From: Leptospira venezuelensis
Lineage (GTDB): Bacteria; Spirochaetota; Leptospiria; Leptospirales; Leptospiraceae
Length of the DNA stretch: 64,000 nt
Assembly: GCF_002150035.1 (NCBI RefSeq)
Contig: NZ_NETS01000010.1
Location: 1,302,001 to 1,366,000 of the forward strand
Direction: 5' to 3'
Shown here: piece after piece, positions 27,587 through 36,361 of the stretch
Position numbering within the stretch: the first letter of the stretch is position 1
Layout: every line of letters begins with the position of its first letter
Notes under the pieces: model-generated
Databases searched by the model: none
The model's input: the letters and a program-made list of their open reading frames with translations, nothing else
What the model was told of the DNA's origin: nothing
Position numbers and translations under genes: made by a program

Positions 27587-28824
27587 TCACTTTCGAAAGT
27601 GCTTCCGTTAAATTTGTATACTGTCTCAGTTTTAACTCCTGAGGGTCCTTCTCCTTCCGGAGGTGAAATTCGATCTATATTGATTGTTAGATCGCCTTCG
27701 TAAAAATAAATATGATCTCCATCGCTTGTAAATATTTCTTCTAAGGTATTACCGACTTTAGAAAAAGCAAAGACAGTATCATATTCACCACAACCGAATC
27801 CGTTACAGCTGCTATAACCGCTAAGATATCTTAGGATTGTAACAAAATAGGTTTTGTTCTTATGTTTAAAATTGCTAACCTTTACGCTTTCCACATCAAT
27901 ATCGTTTCCCCCATTTTGATCGATCTTTTCGATGATTTTTTTCTTTATTGGGTCCTGAGGGTAAATCGATATATAAAGTGAAGAGTATCTTTTAGCTGTC
28001 TTTACTAAATTTGATGAAAGATAGCCATTTGCAATAACAGTAATCTTGACATCATCCTCGAATCCTGGTCTGCTTGCATCGGCTTTATATACTTTGAAAT
28101 AAACTTTACCATCTGATCGGACCAATCTTCCAGTAATTGGAAGAAATTCTCCGGAACGAATCTCAGGTGATTCACTCTGGGCTTTCAATTTCCCGTTTTT
28201 AAAATCGTACAATTTATCTGGAGTTTCTGAAATGTATACCCAACCTTCTTCTCTCATTTCCATGTCTTTTTGAGCTAAAAGAATATTTGGATCTTCTCCC
28301 CTCATGAGATAAGGAGTAAAAACAAAACCTATTTTACCGTCGTTGGACTTTACTTTTGCCCAAGTTCCGGAGTTCCCATCGATTAAAACTTTATTCTGGC
28401 TTTCTGCTAAGATCTCTAAAGTTTCTCTAGCTTTTAGTTTTCCTAAAACTTTTCCTTCGCTGCCGGGATAGTCTCTCAATAGTAATTGTGTAGCTGTAAC
28501 GATTCCAAATTTTTCTCGGATCGCCGGTAGAAAGATCTGTATCCCGTATTTAGAACTTTTACTTTCCTCTTGGATAAATCCAGATTTATCTTTTTGTCTG
28601 ATCTTTAGCCAAGGAGTTCCGTTTGTAGAATCAATGTCCTTAATATTAGTGACAAGTACGTCGTAAGAACTTGTCTTATCGATGGAAAATACGACCTCAC
28701 TTTTTACGGAAGGGTTACTAAATACCTTTAGGTCATTGCGAGACACATGTCCGAAGCCTTTTGGGACCGTAGCACAGAACGATGAAAGAAAAAATAGAAG
28801 AATATTATACTGCTTGTGTTTCAA
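27583..28824 (-). CDS. Exported SH3-domain (SH3b) protein
   Basis: A 413-residue protein with an N-terminal signal segment and FCA near residue 17, which could be a lipid site although Phe at -1 is unusual. Two bacterial SH3-like regions are visible: about 30-90 (LKVFSNPSVKSEVVFSI, WLKIRQKDKSGFIQ) and about 108-175 (LLLRDYPGSEGKVLGKL, WAKVKSNDGKIGFVFTPYL). The C-terminal half is a separate beta-rich region with a CNGFGCGEYD segment. The start is TTG with GGAGAA upstream. SH3b domains usually bind cell-wall peptides. The role here is not clear. Confidence 0.7.
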   Translation of the reverse strand: MKHKQYNILLFFLSSFCATVPKGFGHVSRNDLKVFSNPSVKSEVVFSIDKTSSYDVLVTNIKDIDSTNGTPWLKIRQKDKSGFIQEESKSSKYGIQIFLPAIREKFGIVTATQLLLRDYPGSEGKVLGKLKARETLEILAESQNKVLIDGNSGTWAKVKSNDGKIGFVFTPYLMRGEDPNILLAQKDMEMREEGWVYISETPDKLYDFKNGKLKAQSESPEIRSGEFLPITGRLVRSDGKVYFKVYKADASRPGFEDDVKITVIANGYLSSNLVKTAKRYSSLYISIYPQDPIKKKIIEKIDQNGGNDIDVESVKVSNFKHKNKTYFVTILRYLSGYSSCNGFGCGEYDTVFAFSKVGNTLEEIFTSDGDHIYFYEGDLTINIDRISPPEGEGPSGVKTETVYKFNGSTFESD

Positions 28825-28998
28825 AAATTTCGTTCTCCATAATATGAAAGATCAATAAATGTTTAAAAATGTCGACAGGGAAAATTTTTAAGAGATAATT
28901 TTTATACAGATGATGTATTTGAATTTTCATATATCTTTCGGGGTTCGATAGACTCGGAAGAGAAAATAAAACAAGAAGTTTTACTTTAATATCGTAAA
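28825..28998. other. Intergenic spacer
   Basis: AT-rich and without a visible gene. Together with the decayed gene to its right it makes a 480-base stretch between SH3 and FrnE-like genes. It should hold the promoter of the SH3 gene on the minus strand. Confidence 0.4.
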
Positions 28999-29262
28999 TT
29001 GTTGAATGCTTGGAATAAAAGAGACGCGTCTGCGATGGCGTTCTTACTTTCTTCTGAAGGAGAATAGTTAGTTTTGATGGGAGCCAGATGAAAGGTCCTG
29101 AAGAAGTTTGGCAGACCGTAGGCGATATTTTTGCTCATTATAAAACTGCCGCAGCATTCTATGAAAGTGCCGGATAATGCAGAAAAACTTTCCGAAGAAT
29201 TACAAGAACATTTTCTTCTTCCAAATCGGAACCCAAATTTACACCAAAAAAAGAATGCGATT
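28999..29262 (+). pseudogene. Decayed NTF2/SnoaL-like gene fragment
   Basis: Three frames joined end to end give a plausible NTF2-like sequence. Frame one (28999-29064) reads LLNAWNKRDASAMAFLLSSE and is broken by TAG at 29065 and TGA at 29089. Frame two (from 29088) continues with KGPEEVWQTVGDIFAHYKTA and ends at a TAA. Frame three (from 29161) continues as KVPDNAEKLSEELQEHF. The awnkrDa and G-(x)-VW...F patterns are typical of SnoaL/DUF4440 proteins. There is no start codon with a ribosome site. Confidence 0.5.
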
Positions 29263-29267
29263 TTTAG

Positions 29268-29298
29268 GCCCCTTGTAAGTCTAAGAATTACAAGGGGC
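29268..29298 (+). promoter_or_regulatory. Perfect 11-bp hairpin covering the ribosome site of the FrnE-like gene
   Basis: GCCCCTTGTAA (29268-29278) and TTACAAGGGGC (29288-29298) are perfectly complementary with a 9-base loop. The AAGGGG that serves the TTG start at 29305 lies inside the right arm. Transcription from upstream would hide the ribosome site in this stem. No T-run follows, so it is unlikely to be a terminator. An operator is another possibility. Confidence 0.55.
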
Positions 29299-29304
29299 GA
29301 AGCA

Positions 29305-29958
29305 TTGGAAACTAATATCTCTATTTATTCGGACGTAGTTTGTCCTTGGTGTTATATAGGTAAAAAAAGATTAGAGAAGGCAATAGAATCTTGGGAGTCA
29401 AATCATCCCGAAGATAAAATTGTCGTAGAGTGGAAACCTTTTCAATTAAATCCCGATCTTCCTGAGCAAGGAGAAGATAGAGAAGCCCATATGGTCAAAA
29501 AATTCGGGTCTTTAGACCGAGTAAAAATGATGACCCAAAGAGTTTCTGATATAGCAAAGGAAGATGGATTAGAATTTTATAATATTTTGCAAGGCCATCA
29601 GCCTAATACTTTTCTCCTACATGCTCTCATTCGCAGGGCAAGAAATTACGGAAAAGAGGCAGAACTAGCTGAGGTATTTTTCGAAAAGTTTTTTTCGGAA
29701 GGCAAAAATCTTTCGGATGATTCAATCATCCGGGAAAGTCTAACTCAAGTTGGAGTTCCAGCATCTGAACTCGAAGAAGTGCGTAAGGACCCTTCTCTTC
29801 TTGCTCGGATAGAAACTGAAGAAAATGAAGGAAAGATGCTGGGAGTAACTGGTGTACCTTTTTATATTTTTAACGAAAAGTATGCAGTTTCAGGTGCACA
29901 ACCAGTAGATCTGTTTTTGCAGGTATTTGATAAGCTGCAATCAGAAGCGGGGGCTTAG
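29305..29958 (+). CDS. DsbA-family FrnE-like oxidoreductase
   Basis: A 217-residue DsbA/2-hydroxychromene-isomerase-like protein with the start signature ISIYSDVVCPWCYIGKKRLE. The CPWC pair (Cys13, Cys16) and GVTGVPFYIFNEKYAVSGAQP, with the cis-Pro, are intact. These cytoplasmic FrnE-type proteins act in thiol-disulfide exchange. The family normally begins just before IYSD, so the TTG at 29305 with AAGGGG upstream is chosen. The reading from 29131 would add unrelated residues from the decayed gene. It converges with the next gene with a 4-base overlap. Confidence 0.85.
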   Translation: METNISIYSDVVCPWCYIGKKRLEKAIESWESNHPEDKIVVEWKPFQLNPDLPEQGEDREAHMVKKFGSLDRVKMMTQRVSDIAKEDGLEFYNILQGHQPNTFLLHALIRRARNYGKEAELAEVFFEKFFSEGKNLSDDSIIRESLTQVGVPASELEEVRKDPSLLARIETEENEGKMLGVTGVPFYIFNEKYAVSGAQPVDLFLQVFDKLQSEAGA

Positions 29959-30842
29959 GCGGAGATCTCAGTCCCTCTATTAGCTCCTTCTCCTATCCAT
30001 AAAAATAAACGGCGGATCCTGTACAAATAGGCTGCTTCCGCCCTTTCTAACATTCCATCCGGAACATTTGGGAACTCGTACTCTCTGATATTTCTGGGAC
30101 TTCCGGACCAATCGATTGCCTGGAAGAATGAATCTTTAGGGGGAGAGGCAAGAGCTAACCTATCTCTTAAAAAAAGAAGAAGGTCCCTAGGTTCAAAAAA
30201 TGCTTTCGCTATATCCTTCAAGCCAGTTGCTAAATTTTGGTACACATTTTCTTTATTAAAGTCTATCAGACAAAAACTGAGAGGAAAATAAGGAGTTCCT
30301 AAAAGGCCTTTCATCTTAGGAACAAGTTCTCTTATAGAGAAAGATTCGGAGTCCAGGACTAAAACTCCAGGCTTGGTCTCTTTTAGCATATTAGGAAGTC
30401 CTAATATATCCTTACACCAATGTGCGTTCGAGCCGCATGCTCTCAGAAGAGATCTATATTTAGAAAATAGATCCGGACTTTGGGTAAGTACCACCATCTC
30501 AGGATGCAAAGGTTTTGAAAATTTGAAGAATGGAAATTCTTCCAACGCAAAAGAATTCAGATCATAGATCCTAGTCGCTCCGGCTCTGATAAACGAATTC
30601 TTTTCTTCCGAGTCAAATCTCCCGATCAAAGAGACTTCTCTGGACCAATCATGAGCGGAGCGGATGTCCTCAGGACTCGCATCCTTCTTCCAAACTAAAA
30701 CCTCTTTAGTGGATGAGGGGAACCCGGAACTTCGTACCCATTCAAGATTATCTATCCCTTTCCACTTTAACAAAGCGACCAGGAACTCTTGTTCATCCGA
30801 GCTGAGTCGGTGCAGAAGTAAAGAATCGGATAGTAAGTTCAT
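29955..30842 (-). CDS. Hypothetical protein with possible receiver-like segment
   Basis: A 295-residue soluble protein not recognised as a family. Residues about 113-195 (MVVLTQSPDLFSKYRSLLRA, PGVLVLDSES, LSFCLIDF) have the alternating beta-alpha rhythm of a response-regulator receiver. However, the usual N-terminal acidic pair is not obvious and the Asp in VLDSES is the only candidate phosphosite. The C-terminus is helical (MLERAEAAYLYRIRRLFLW). The ATG has GAG upstream. It is divergent from phaR, with a 180-base spacer. Confidence 0.5.
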   Translation of the reverse strand: MNLLSDSLLLHRLSSDEQEFLVALLKWKGIDNLEWVRSSGFPSSTKEVLVWKKDASPEDIRSAHDWSREVSLIGRFDSEEKNSFIRAGATRIYDLNSFALEEFPFFKFSKPLHPEMVVLTQSPDLFSKYRSLLRACGSNAHWCKDILGLPNMLKETKPGVLVLDSESFSIRELVPKMKGLLGTPYFPLSFCLIDFNKENVYQNLATGLKDIAKAFFEPRDLLLFLRDRLALASPPKDSFFQAIDWSGSPRNIREYEFPNVPDGMLERAEAAYLYRIRRLFLWIGEGANRGTEISA

Positions 30843-31022
30843 CTCTTTGCAAAGGAAGGGTTTTTTCCTTGACCTTGGGGATTTTCATCCGATCCTAGAA
30901 TTGGTGCATTGCGGAAAACCCGCAACTAGAAAGGGGAATCGGAAAGAAAAACAAGTTTGCCATTCTGGCGAACTGCTTTTGTGGGCTTGTCCTGAAAGCG
31001 TTGATTACGAGCAAAACCAAGA

Positions 31023-31586
31023 ATGAAAGTTCTGAAAAGATACGCAAACAGAAGGTTGTACGATCCCGAAACTAGCAAAACGATTACTCTAGAAGATGTC
31101 GCCGAGATGATTATCGCAGGCGAAGAGATCAAAGTGATCGATAATATGAGCGGTCAAGACATCACTCCTAAAATTCTAGGTCAGACCTTTCTTAAAGTAA
31201 GTTTGGGTCAAAGAAACGAAGAATTTTCCAATTACATGCTTTCCGCACTGATTCGCGAAACCGGGAAGGATATCAGTGCATTATTTGGCCGTTTGGTCCT
31301 GGGTGGGATTGGTCTTGCCTATCTAACCAAGGAAAAAATGGACAGGATCCTACAGAGTATGGTGGCTTTAGGAGAACTTCGTCTGGAAGAAGTGAAAAGC
31401 TACCGTGAAGACCTACTCACCCATTTGGCCCAAAGAGCCAGCGAAAATAGCGAACAGATCCAGGAAGACCTCAAAAAAGTGGGTCGAGAATTGGAAGAAG
31501 GCGGCGAAAAGGAATTGGCTGTCGAGGATCTATCGGAGAAAATTCGCAAGATTGCGGAAAGAGTCAAGGAAACCGAGTCCCTTTAA
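31023..31586 (+). CDS. PhaR-type polyhydroxyalkanoate regulator
   Basis: A 187-residue protein. The N-terminal 60 residues match the PHB/PHA accumulation regulator DNA-binding domain (KRYANRRLYDPETSKTITLE, then EEIKVIDNMSGQDITPKIL). The remainder is a long helical, charged region (coiled-coil-like) that could contact granules or phasin-like proteins. In known systems PhaR represses phasin genes until PHA granules titrate it. No PHA synthase or phasin is visible in this window. HEAT-repeat gene 31654 follows 67 bases later in the same direction. Confidence 0.85.
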   Translation: MKVLKRYANRRLYDPETSKTITLEDVAEMIIAGEEIKVIDNMSGQDITPKILGQTFLKVSLGQRNEEFSNYMLSALIRETGKDISALFGRLVLGGIGLAYLTKEKMDRILQSMVALGELRLEEVKSYREDLLTHLAQRASENSEQIQEDLKKVGRELEEGGEKELAVEDLSEKIRKIAERVKETESL

Positions 31587-31653
31587 GGGATTTGCGGTCT
31601 CCTAAAGTTAAGATCGACCTTACCTAATCCGATAAACAACATAGGGGGAACCC

Positions 31654-32532
31654 ATGTCGACCGTAAGAATCCTAGTCCTCGGAATCATATTAACACTAAC
31701 TGCTCAGATTTCCGCAAAGGAACAAATCTATGAGAAGTTGGACCAACTGTTTTACGACCAAGTCGAAAAATTGCTGAGTGGAAACCTAGAAGAAAGAATC
31801 CAAGCTGCAGATTATCTAAAATTTGTAAGCAGCAAACTTGCCGTTCGTCCTCTTCTGAAGGCTTTAAAGGGAAATGCAAATGTTCCTAAGTCGGAGGAAA
31901 ATTCCCCTACTTTAAAATTTACTATTGCCCAAGCATTGGGGGCAATGGAGTCCGATATTGCCGGGCCAGGAATGGTGGAGGAATTTAAAAAGATCTCTGC
32001 AACCGTTCAGGAAGGCGATTATCCTGCATTCAGTTCTCCGGAAGGTTATAATACTGTAATCGCAGCAGGAGAGCTGATCCGAAATGTGGGACTTCTTCCT
32101 TATAGTAAGGAAAACCAAGAAGCGATTGTAAATGCTTTAAACCATCCAAATTTTTATGTAAGAGCTTCTGCGGCTGACGGATTAAAAAATCTAAACCGCA
32201 AAGAGACACTTTCCCAATTGAGCTCCGCGATTGATAAGGAAAAAAATCCTTTTACTAAAGTTGCGATCCTAAACGCAATCGTATACATCAATCGTATCGC
32301 TAACCAAAAATTCTATGACCTATGCGCATTCCTAAAAGATGAATCCCCAATGGTTCGTTATAGAGCTTCTATCGCAGTAGGAGAAGTAGACCTAAAAGCA
32401 GGAGAATATTCTCTCAGAGAAGCCTTACTCGTAGAGCATGACAAAATGGTAAGAGATCAGATCAAAAAGGACCTGGCAAGTGTGACAGGATTTAAGATGC
32501 CTGCGAATCTTCCTCTTTTCTTGAAAGACTGA
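31654..32532 (+). CDS. Exported HEAT-repeat protein
   Basis: A 292-residue protein with a signal peptide (about 1-21, ISA-KEQ) and tandem helical HEAT/PBS-lyase-like repeats. Examples are RIQAADYLKFVSSKLAVRPLLKAL, FYVRASAADGLKNL, FTKVAILNAIVYI and PMVRYRASIAVGEVDL. Such solenoids bind other proteins, and the partner is unknown. GGGGGAA lies before the ATG. A strong terminator follows. Confidence 0.8.
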   Translation: MSTVRILVLGIILTLTAQISAKEQIYEKLDQLFYDQVEKLLSGNLEERIQAADYLKFVSSKLAVRPLLKALKGNANVPKSEENSPTLKFTIAQALGAMESDIAGPGMVEEFKKISATVQEGDYPAFSSPEGYNTVIAAGELIRNVGLLPYSKENQEAIVNALNHPNFYVRASAADGLKNLNRKETLSQLSSAIDKEKNPFTKVAILNAIVYINRIANQKFYDLCAFLKDESPMVRYRASIAVGEVDLKAGEYSLREALLVEHDKMVRDQIKKDLASVTGFKMPANLPLFLKD

Positions 32533-32560
32533 TCCATTCTTTCATTGTTTAAGATCAAAA

Positions 32561-32590
32561 AAGCCTCCGAGTTCGGAGGCTTTTTTGTTT
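32561..32590 (+). terminator. Rho-independent terminator after the HEAT gene
   Basis: AAGCCTCCG and CGGAGGCTT form a 9-bp stem with a 4-base AGTT loop, followed by TTTTGTTTT. It ends the phaR-HEAT unit and separates it from the tRNA-Val gene. Confidence 0.92.
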
Positions 32591-32625
32591 TAGGGGCTAT
32601 AAGAAGAAGGGTATAAATGAAACCC

Positions 32626-32699
<74 letters not shown>

Positions 32700-33024
32700 G
32701 GTAATCGTCAGTATTTAGGCCTAAAGCCCAGCGTAAAGCCTTTGTTATCTCCAAAGCTTCAGAGAAGAAGTTTCCATTTTCTCATAAAGAAAGCTCTCTG
32801 CTCATTTTTAGAAAAAGAAGAAGTTCCGTTCTTATTAAAATTTGCCGTTTTGCTAGTCGATTTTTAACAAAACAATTGTTATAAAAAGTGCTTTCCGCGA
32901 GAAATTCCCTTCTTTTTCTGGCCGATTTCGAAATCGGCAAGGGTTTTCCGAGATCGGCGGGCGGACCCGTTTGAAAAGGTTTATAGTAAGCCTCACGAAA
33001 CCCGAAAAAACAGGGGAGATAGAA

Positions 33025-33876
33025 ATGTCAGTGAAGGCAGAAAAGAAAGAACGGACTATTAAACCAATCAACGGTAATTCTCCAAGCGTTCGTAAGATGG
33101 ACTTCGAAGGGTTGGACCAATTATCAGATTATTATGTGGCTGGAAATTCTTTCCTGACCCATACGGTTAACGCTTACCATGTGATCTTTCCAGAAGGAGA
33201 AAGATTTTTTATTAAAAGTGTAAAAGCGTTCGCGGATCAAGTGAAGGATCCTGCATTACAAAATAATATTAAAGGTTTTATCGGTCAGGAAGTGCAACAC
33301 GGAAAAGAGCATGAAAAAGCTCTGGAGATGTTGGTAAAACAAGGACGTCCAGTTTCTAAGATCCTGAATTTTTATAATAAGACAGCGTATGGATTCTTCT
33401 GGCCGGTTTTAGAATTTATCTTTGGTAAAAAGTTAAAACTCGCAGTTACCGCAGGTTTAGAACATTATACTGCTTCCTTGGGCGAAGTTACTCTAAGATT
33501 CGGACTACATGAACAAGCTGAAGGAGAAATGAGAAATCTACTCCTTTGGCATGCATGTGAAGAGATAGAGCATAAGTCTGTCGCTTACGATGTTCTTCAA
33601 ACAGTTTCTAAAAGTTATATTCTGAGAACTTTTGGATTTATCGTAGCTTCTATCATGTTCTGGGGTTACGCATTCACTCTACAACATATGTTTATTTTTG
33701 CTGATCCCAAGATCGGCTTCAAAAGATATTTTTCTGATCTTATTTCCGCAGGCTCTTATGCAAGAATCGTAGTGGTAGAAGTCGGAAAATTGGCATTCTT
33801 ATATTTCAAACCTAGTTTCCATCCAAACCAAACTGGTGGTTACGATCTAGCTAATGCAGCATTAGCTACAATTTAA
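33025..33876 (+). CDS. PF10118-type metal-dependent hydrolase, copy 1
   Basis: A 283-residue protein of the predicted metal-dependent hydrolase family. It is ferritin-like in motif, with GERFFIKSVK, FIGQEVQHGKEHE and the ACEEIEHKSVAYDV histidine/glutamate pairs that fit a di-metal site. A hydrophobic segment (RTFGFIVASIMFWGYAFTL) suggests membrane association. The ATG at 33025 is preceded by GGGGAGA, so the earlier in-frame start is rejected. A closely similar copy follows after 12 bases. The substrate is unknown. Confidence 0.82.
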   Translation: MSVKAEKKERTIKPINGNSPSVRKMDFEGLDQLSDYYVAGNSFLTHTVNAYHVIFPEGERFFIKSVKAFADQVKDPALQNNIKGFIGQEVQHGKEHEKALEMLVKQGRPVSKILNFYNKTAYGFFWPVLEFIFGKKLKLAVTAGLEHYTASLGEVTLRFGLHEQAEGEMRNLLLWHACEEIEHKSVAYDVLQTVSKSYILRTFGFIVASIMFWGYAFTLQHMFIFADPKIGFKRYFSDLISAGSYARIVVVEVGKLAFLYFKPSFHPNQTGGYDLANAALATI

Positions 33877-33888
33877 GAGGAGAATACA

Positions 33889-34734
33889 ATGAGTACTCAA
33901 ACTAAGAAAGGAAATCTAAAATCAATAGATGCGAATTCTCCTACTGTACGTAAGATGAATTTCGAAGGTCTGGAAAATTTACCGGATCATTATATTGCAA
34001 ATAACTCATTCATGACTCACACGGTGAATGCATATCATATCCTGTTTCCGGAAGGAGAGAGATTTTTTATTAAGAGTGTAAAAGCTTTTGCGGACCAAGT
34101 GAAAGATCCTGGCCTTTCCTCCAGAGTGAAATCTTTTATAGGACAAGAAGTACAACACGGAAAAGAACACGAAAAGATCCTCGAGATCTTAAAAGGCCAA
34201 GGAAGACCGATTACTCTTATGGAGAAGGTCTATAAATGGACTGCTTTCAGCTTCTTCTTGCCTGTATTTGAGTTCTTCTTTGGTAAAAAACTGAAACTTG
34301 CAGTGACTGCAGGTTTGGAACATTATACAGCTAGTATGGCTGAAATTTCTATCCGCCATAATTTTCATGATGATGCATACGGAGAGATGAGAAGCTTACT
34401 TCTTTGGCATGCATGCGAAGAGATAGAGCATAAATCTGTTGCGTATGACGTTCTTCAAACTGTATCTAAAAGTCATTTCCTTAGGATCATGGGATTCATC
34501 GTAGCATCCTTCATGTTCTGGGGATATGCTTTAAGCCTGCAACATTGGTTCTTACTTACTGATAAGAAAGTGGGATTCCGTAAATACTTTCAAGACATGA
34601 AGTCTGCACGCAAGATCGGAAGGATCTTATATCCTCAACTTTTCAGGGCGGCTCTTTTATACTTCAAAAAAGATTTTCATCCGGACCAAACAGGCGGATA
34701 CGAGCTTGCGAACGCGGCTCTGATAACTATCTAG
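33889..34734 (+). CDS. PF10118-type metal-dependent hydrolase, copy 2
   Basis: A 281-residue tandem paralog of the preceding gene, very similar along its whole length and sharing the metal motifs FIGQEVQHGKEHE and ACEEIEHKSVAYDV and the ending PDQTGGYELANAAL. AGAGGAGA stands before the ATG. Both genes form one transcription unit ended by the hairpin at 34758. Whether the two are redundant or make a heterodimer cannot be told. Confidence 0.82.
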   Translation: MSTQTKKGNLKSIDANSPTVRKMNFEGLENLPDHYIANNSFMTHTVNAYHILFPEGERFFIKSVKAFADQVKDPGLSSRVKSFIGQEVQHGKEHEKILEILKGQGRPITLMEKVYKWTAFSFFLPVFEFFFGKKLKLAVTAGLEHYTASMAEISIRHNFHDDAYGEMRSLLLWHACEEIEHKSVAYDVLQTVSKSHFLRIMGFIVASFMFWGYALSLQHWFLLTDKKVGFRKYFQDMKSARKIGRILYPQLFRAALLYFKKDFHPDQTGGYELANAALITI

Positions 34735-34757
34735 CACCCATCCAATCACTTTGCTCC

Positions 34758-34799
34758 CCGCTTCCCGTGCTCCGAAAGGAGTCGGGAGGCGGTTTTTTT
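34758..34799 (+). terminator. Strong terminator with GAAA tetraloop
   Basis: A long stem CCGCTTCCCG..GCTCC pairs with GGAG.CGGGAGGCGG around a GAAA loop (34774-34777), followed by seven T residues. It ends the twin hydrolase unit. Confidence 0.92.
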
Positions 34800-34801
34800 C
34801 T

Positions 34802-35098
34802 TTAGCCTTCTACCCATTGTTTAATATAAGCCTGGTGTTTTACCGGATGGAATTCTGTGTATTTATAATTCGCGTAACCTAATTTTGCAAAAGGATCATC
34901 TTTCATTAACTCGCTGATCTTCTCTAGAGAGATAGATTTTGCGATAATCATTCCGCCGTTTCTTGGCTCTTTAGGTCCAGAAAGAAGAAAGGTCCCAACA
35001 TCATATAAGGTTTGTAAAAATTCTCTATGAGCTGGGACCGCTTGGTCTAATTTTTCGAGTGGTACTAAATATTCTAATTCGATCAGGAAAAATTTCAT
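34802..35098 (-). CDS. YciI-like protein
   Basis: A 98-residue protein with the YciI layout: FFLIELEYLVP at the start, HREFLQTLYDVGTFLLSGP, GGMIIAKSISLEKISELMKDDPFAKLGYANYKYTEF. The conserved His (AHREFL) and the Asp-Pro-Phe (DDPF) of the family are present. These dimeric alpha-beta-barrel proteins have poorly known activity. It converges with the hydrolase unit. Confidence 0.85.
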   Translation of the reverse strand: MKFFLIELEYLVPLEKLDQAVPAHREFLQTLYDVGTFLLSGPKEPRNGGMIIAKSISLEKISELMKDDPFAKLGYANYKYTEFHPVKHQAYIKQWVEG

Positions 35099-35162
35099 TC
35101 TGTAAATCAGACTTGCTGACTTCCTTTAAAAATCAATTCCCAATCGTTTAAAATTGAAATTT

Positions 35163-36248
35163 TTAGGTTGTTGCAGTTTTTAATTCAGGCTCCGACTCAT
35201 CCTCATCGTTGAATGCTTCCGAGTAGGTCATCCATCTTCCTGTTTCAGGATCCATAAGTTTACATTTGGATGTGGACTCCATATAATCTTTCCAAACGGA
35301 TTTTCTTTCTACAACGTAGGCTCTATAATGTGCTTTGATCTCTTCTAAAGCCTGGCCTAATTTATAGAAAGGAATTTTCATATGAACATGATGAGGGGAG
35401 TGGATGAAAATATTATGCATGAAAAAGTTTAAGAACTTAGGCACATGATAATTTACGGTTCCTCTCATTTGGCCGTAAAAAGGAGTCCATTCGTCCGCTT
35501 CTTTCCAAGGAACTTCAGGGCGAATATGGTGCACATATACGGTAACTCCGATAAAATAATTCCAAGAAATAAAAGGTAGAAGCCACACTTTTAGGAAAAA
35601 CCAAGTTCCTAATCCAAGATCAAATCCATTAGGAGTGTTTCCTCCAAAATAAAAAACCGCTCCAGCAGAACCGAATGCAAACATTAGCATGAGCAATTTA
35701 TCTCTGAGAGCTTCTTTCATTGGAGCTGTAAAAAGAACCATTCCTTTCAGCCAAATTTCCACAAGATAATAGATCCCTCCGCCGAACGCTGACCAGGAAA
35801 GTCTATGGAATGCTTTTCTAAATATTCCAAATTTTTTATATTGTTCTGGAGTTACTGGATGCCATACGAAATCACCTTTTATTTTGATCGTATGTCCGTG
35901 GTGGACCCTATTATGTCCATAACCCCACTGATTATAAGCATGTAACGACGGAAGCATTGCTATCTGTCCAATCCAATAAGAAAGCCTTTCACTTTTGAAT
36001 AACGCCCCGTGACACGCATCGTGGCCAATAATGAAAAGAGAAGCGATACTTAAACCGGCAAATACCCAAAGAAAAGGAAGATAATACCAGGTGTTTACAT
36101 TCCAAAGTAAAAACATGGTGACCGAGAAGAAGAATAGATCCCGGATAAAATAAGCGATCCCAAGATAAGTGGGATTGTCGAAGCTGCTATCGGAGATAAT
36201 CTCCCTTACACTTCCAAGAGTTTCTTTCAGTTCTGTATTCTTTTTCAT
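35163..36248 (-). CDS. Membrane fatty acid desaturase
   Basis: A 361-residue integral membrane desaturase. All three histidine boxes are visible: HDACH (76-80), HNRVHH (112-117) and HSPHHVH (283-289). Hydrophobic pairs lie between them. It would introduce a double bond into membrane fatty acids with a di-iron centre and an electron donor not present nearby. AGGTTAAAAG precedes the ATG. YciI-like gene 34802 lies downstream on the same strand. Confidence 0.9.
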   Translation of the reverse strand: MKKNTELKETLGSVREIISDSSFDNPTYLGIAYFIRDLFFFSVTMFLLWNVNTWYYLPFLWVFAGLSIASLFIIGHDACHGALFKSERLSYWIGQIAMLPSLHAYNQWGYGHNRVHHGHTIKIKGDFVWHPVTPEQYKKFGIFRKAFHRLSWSAFGGGIYYLVEIWLKGMVLFTAPMKEALRDKLLMLMFAFGSAGAVFYFGGNTPNGFDLGLGTWFFLKVWLLPFISWNYFIGVTVYVHHIRPEVPWKEADEWTPFYGQMRGTVNYHVPKFLNFFMHNIFIHSPHHVHMKIPFYKLGQALEEIKAHYRAYVVERKSVWKDYMESTSKCKLMDPETGRWMTYSEAFNDEDESEPELKTATT

Positions 36249-36361
36249 CTTTTAACCTATGTTCCCTTAACTAGGAGGTTTTATTTACGGATTGTTAGAT
36301 GAGAGCGGATCGTTTTCACTTTGTTGCAGAAAAAAATCAGGATTTATAATAATTCTGTGAT

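Noticed and set aside
29131..29304. N-terminal extension of the FrnE-like gene
   Set aside because: The family begins just before IYSDVVCPWC. The extension comes from the decayed NTF2-like gene, and the TTG at 29305 has its own ribosome site.
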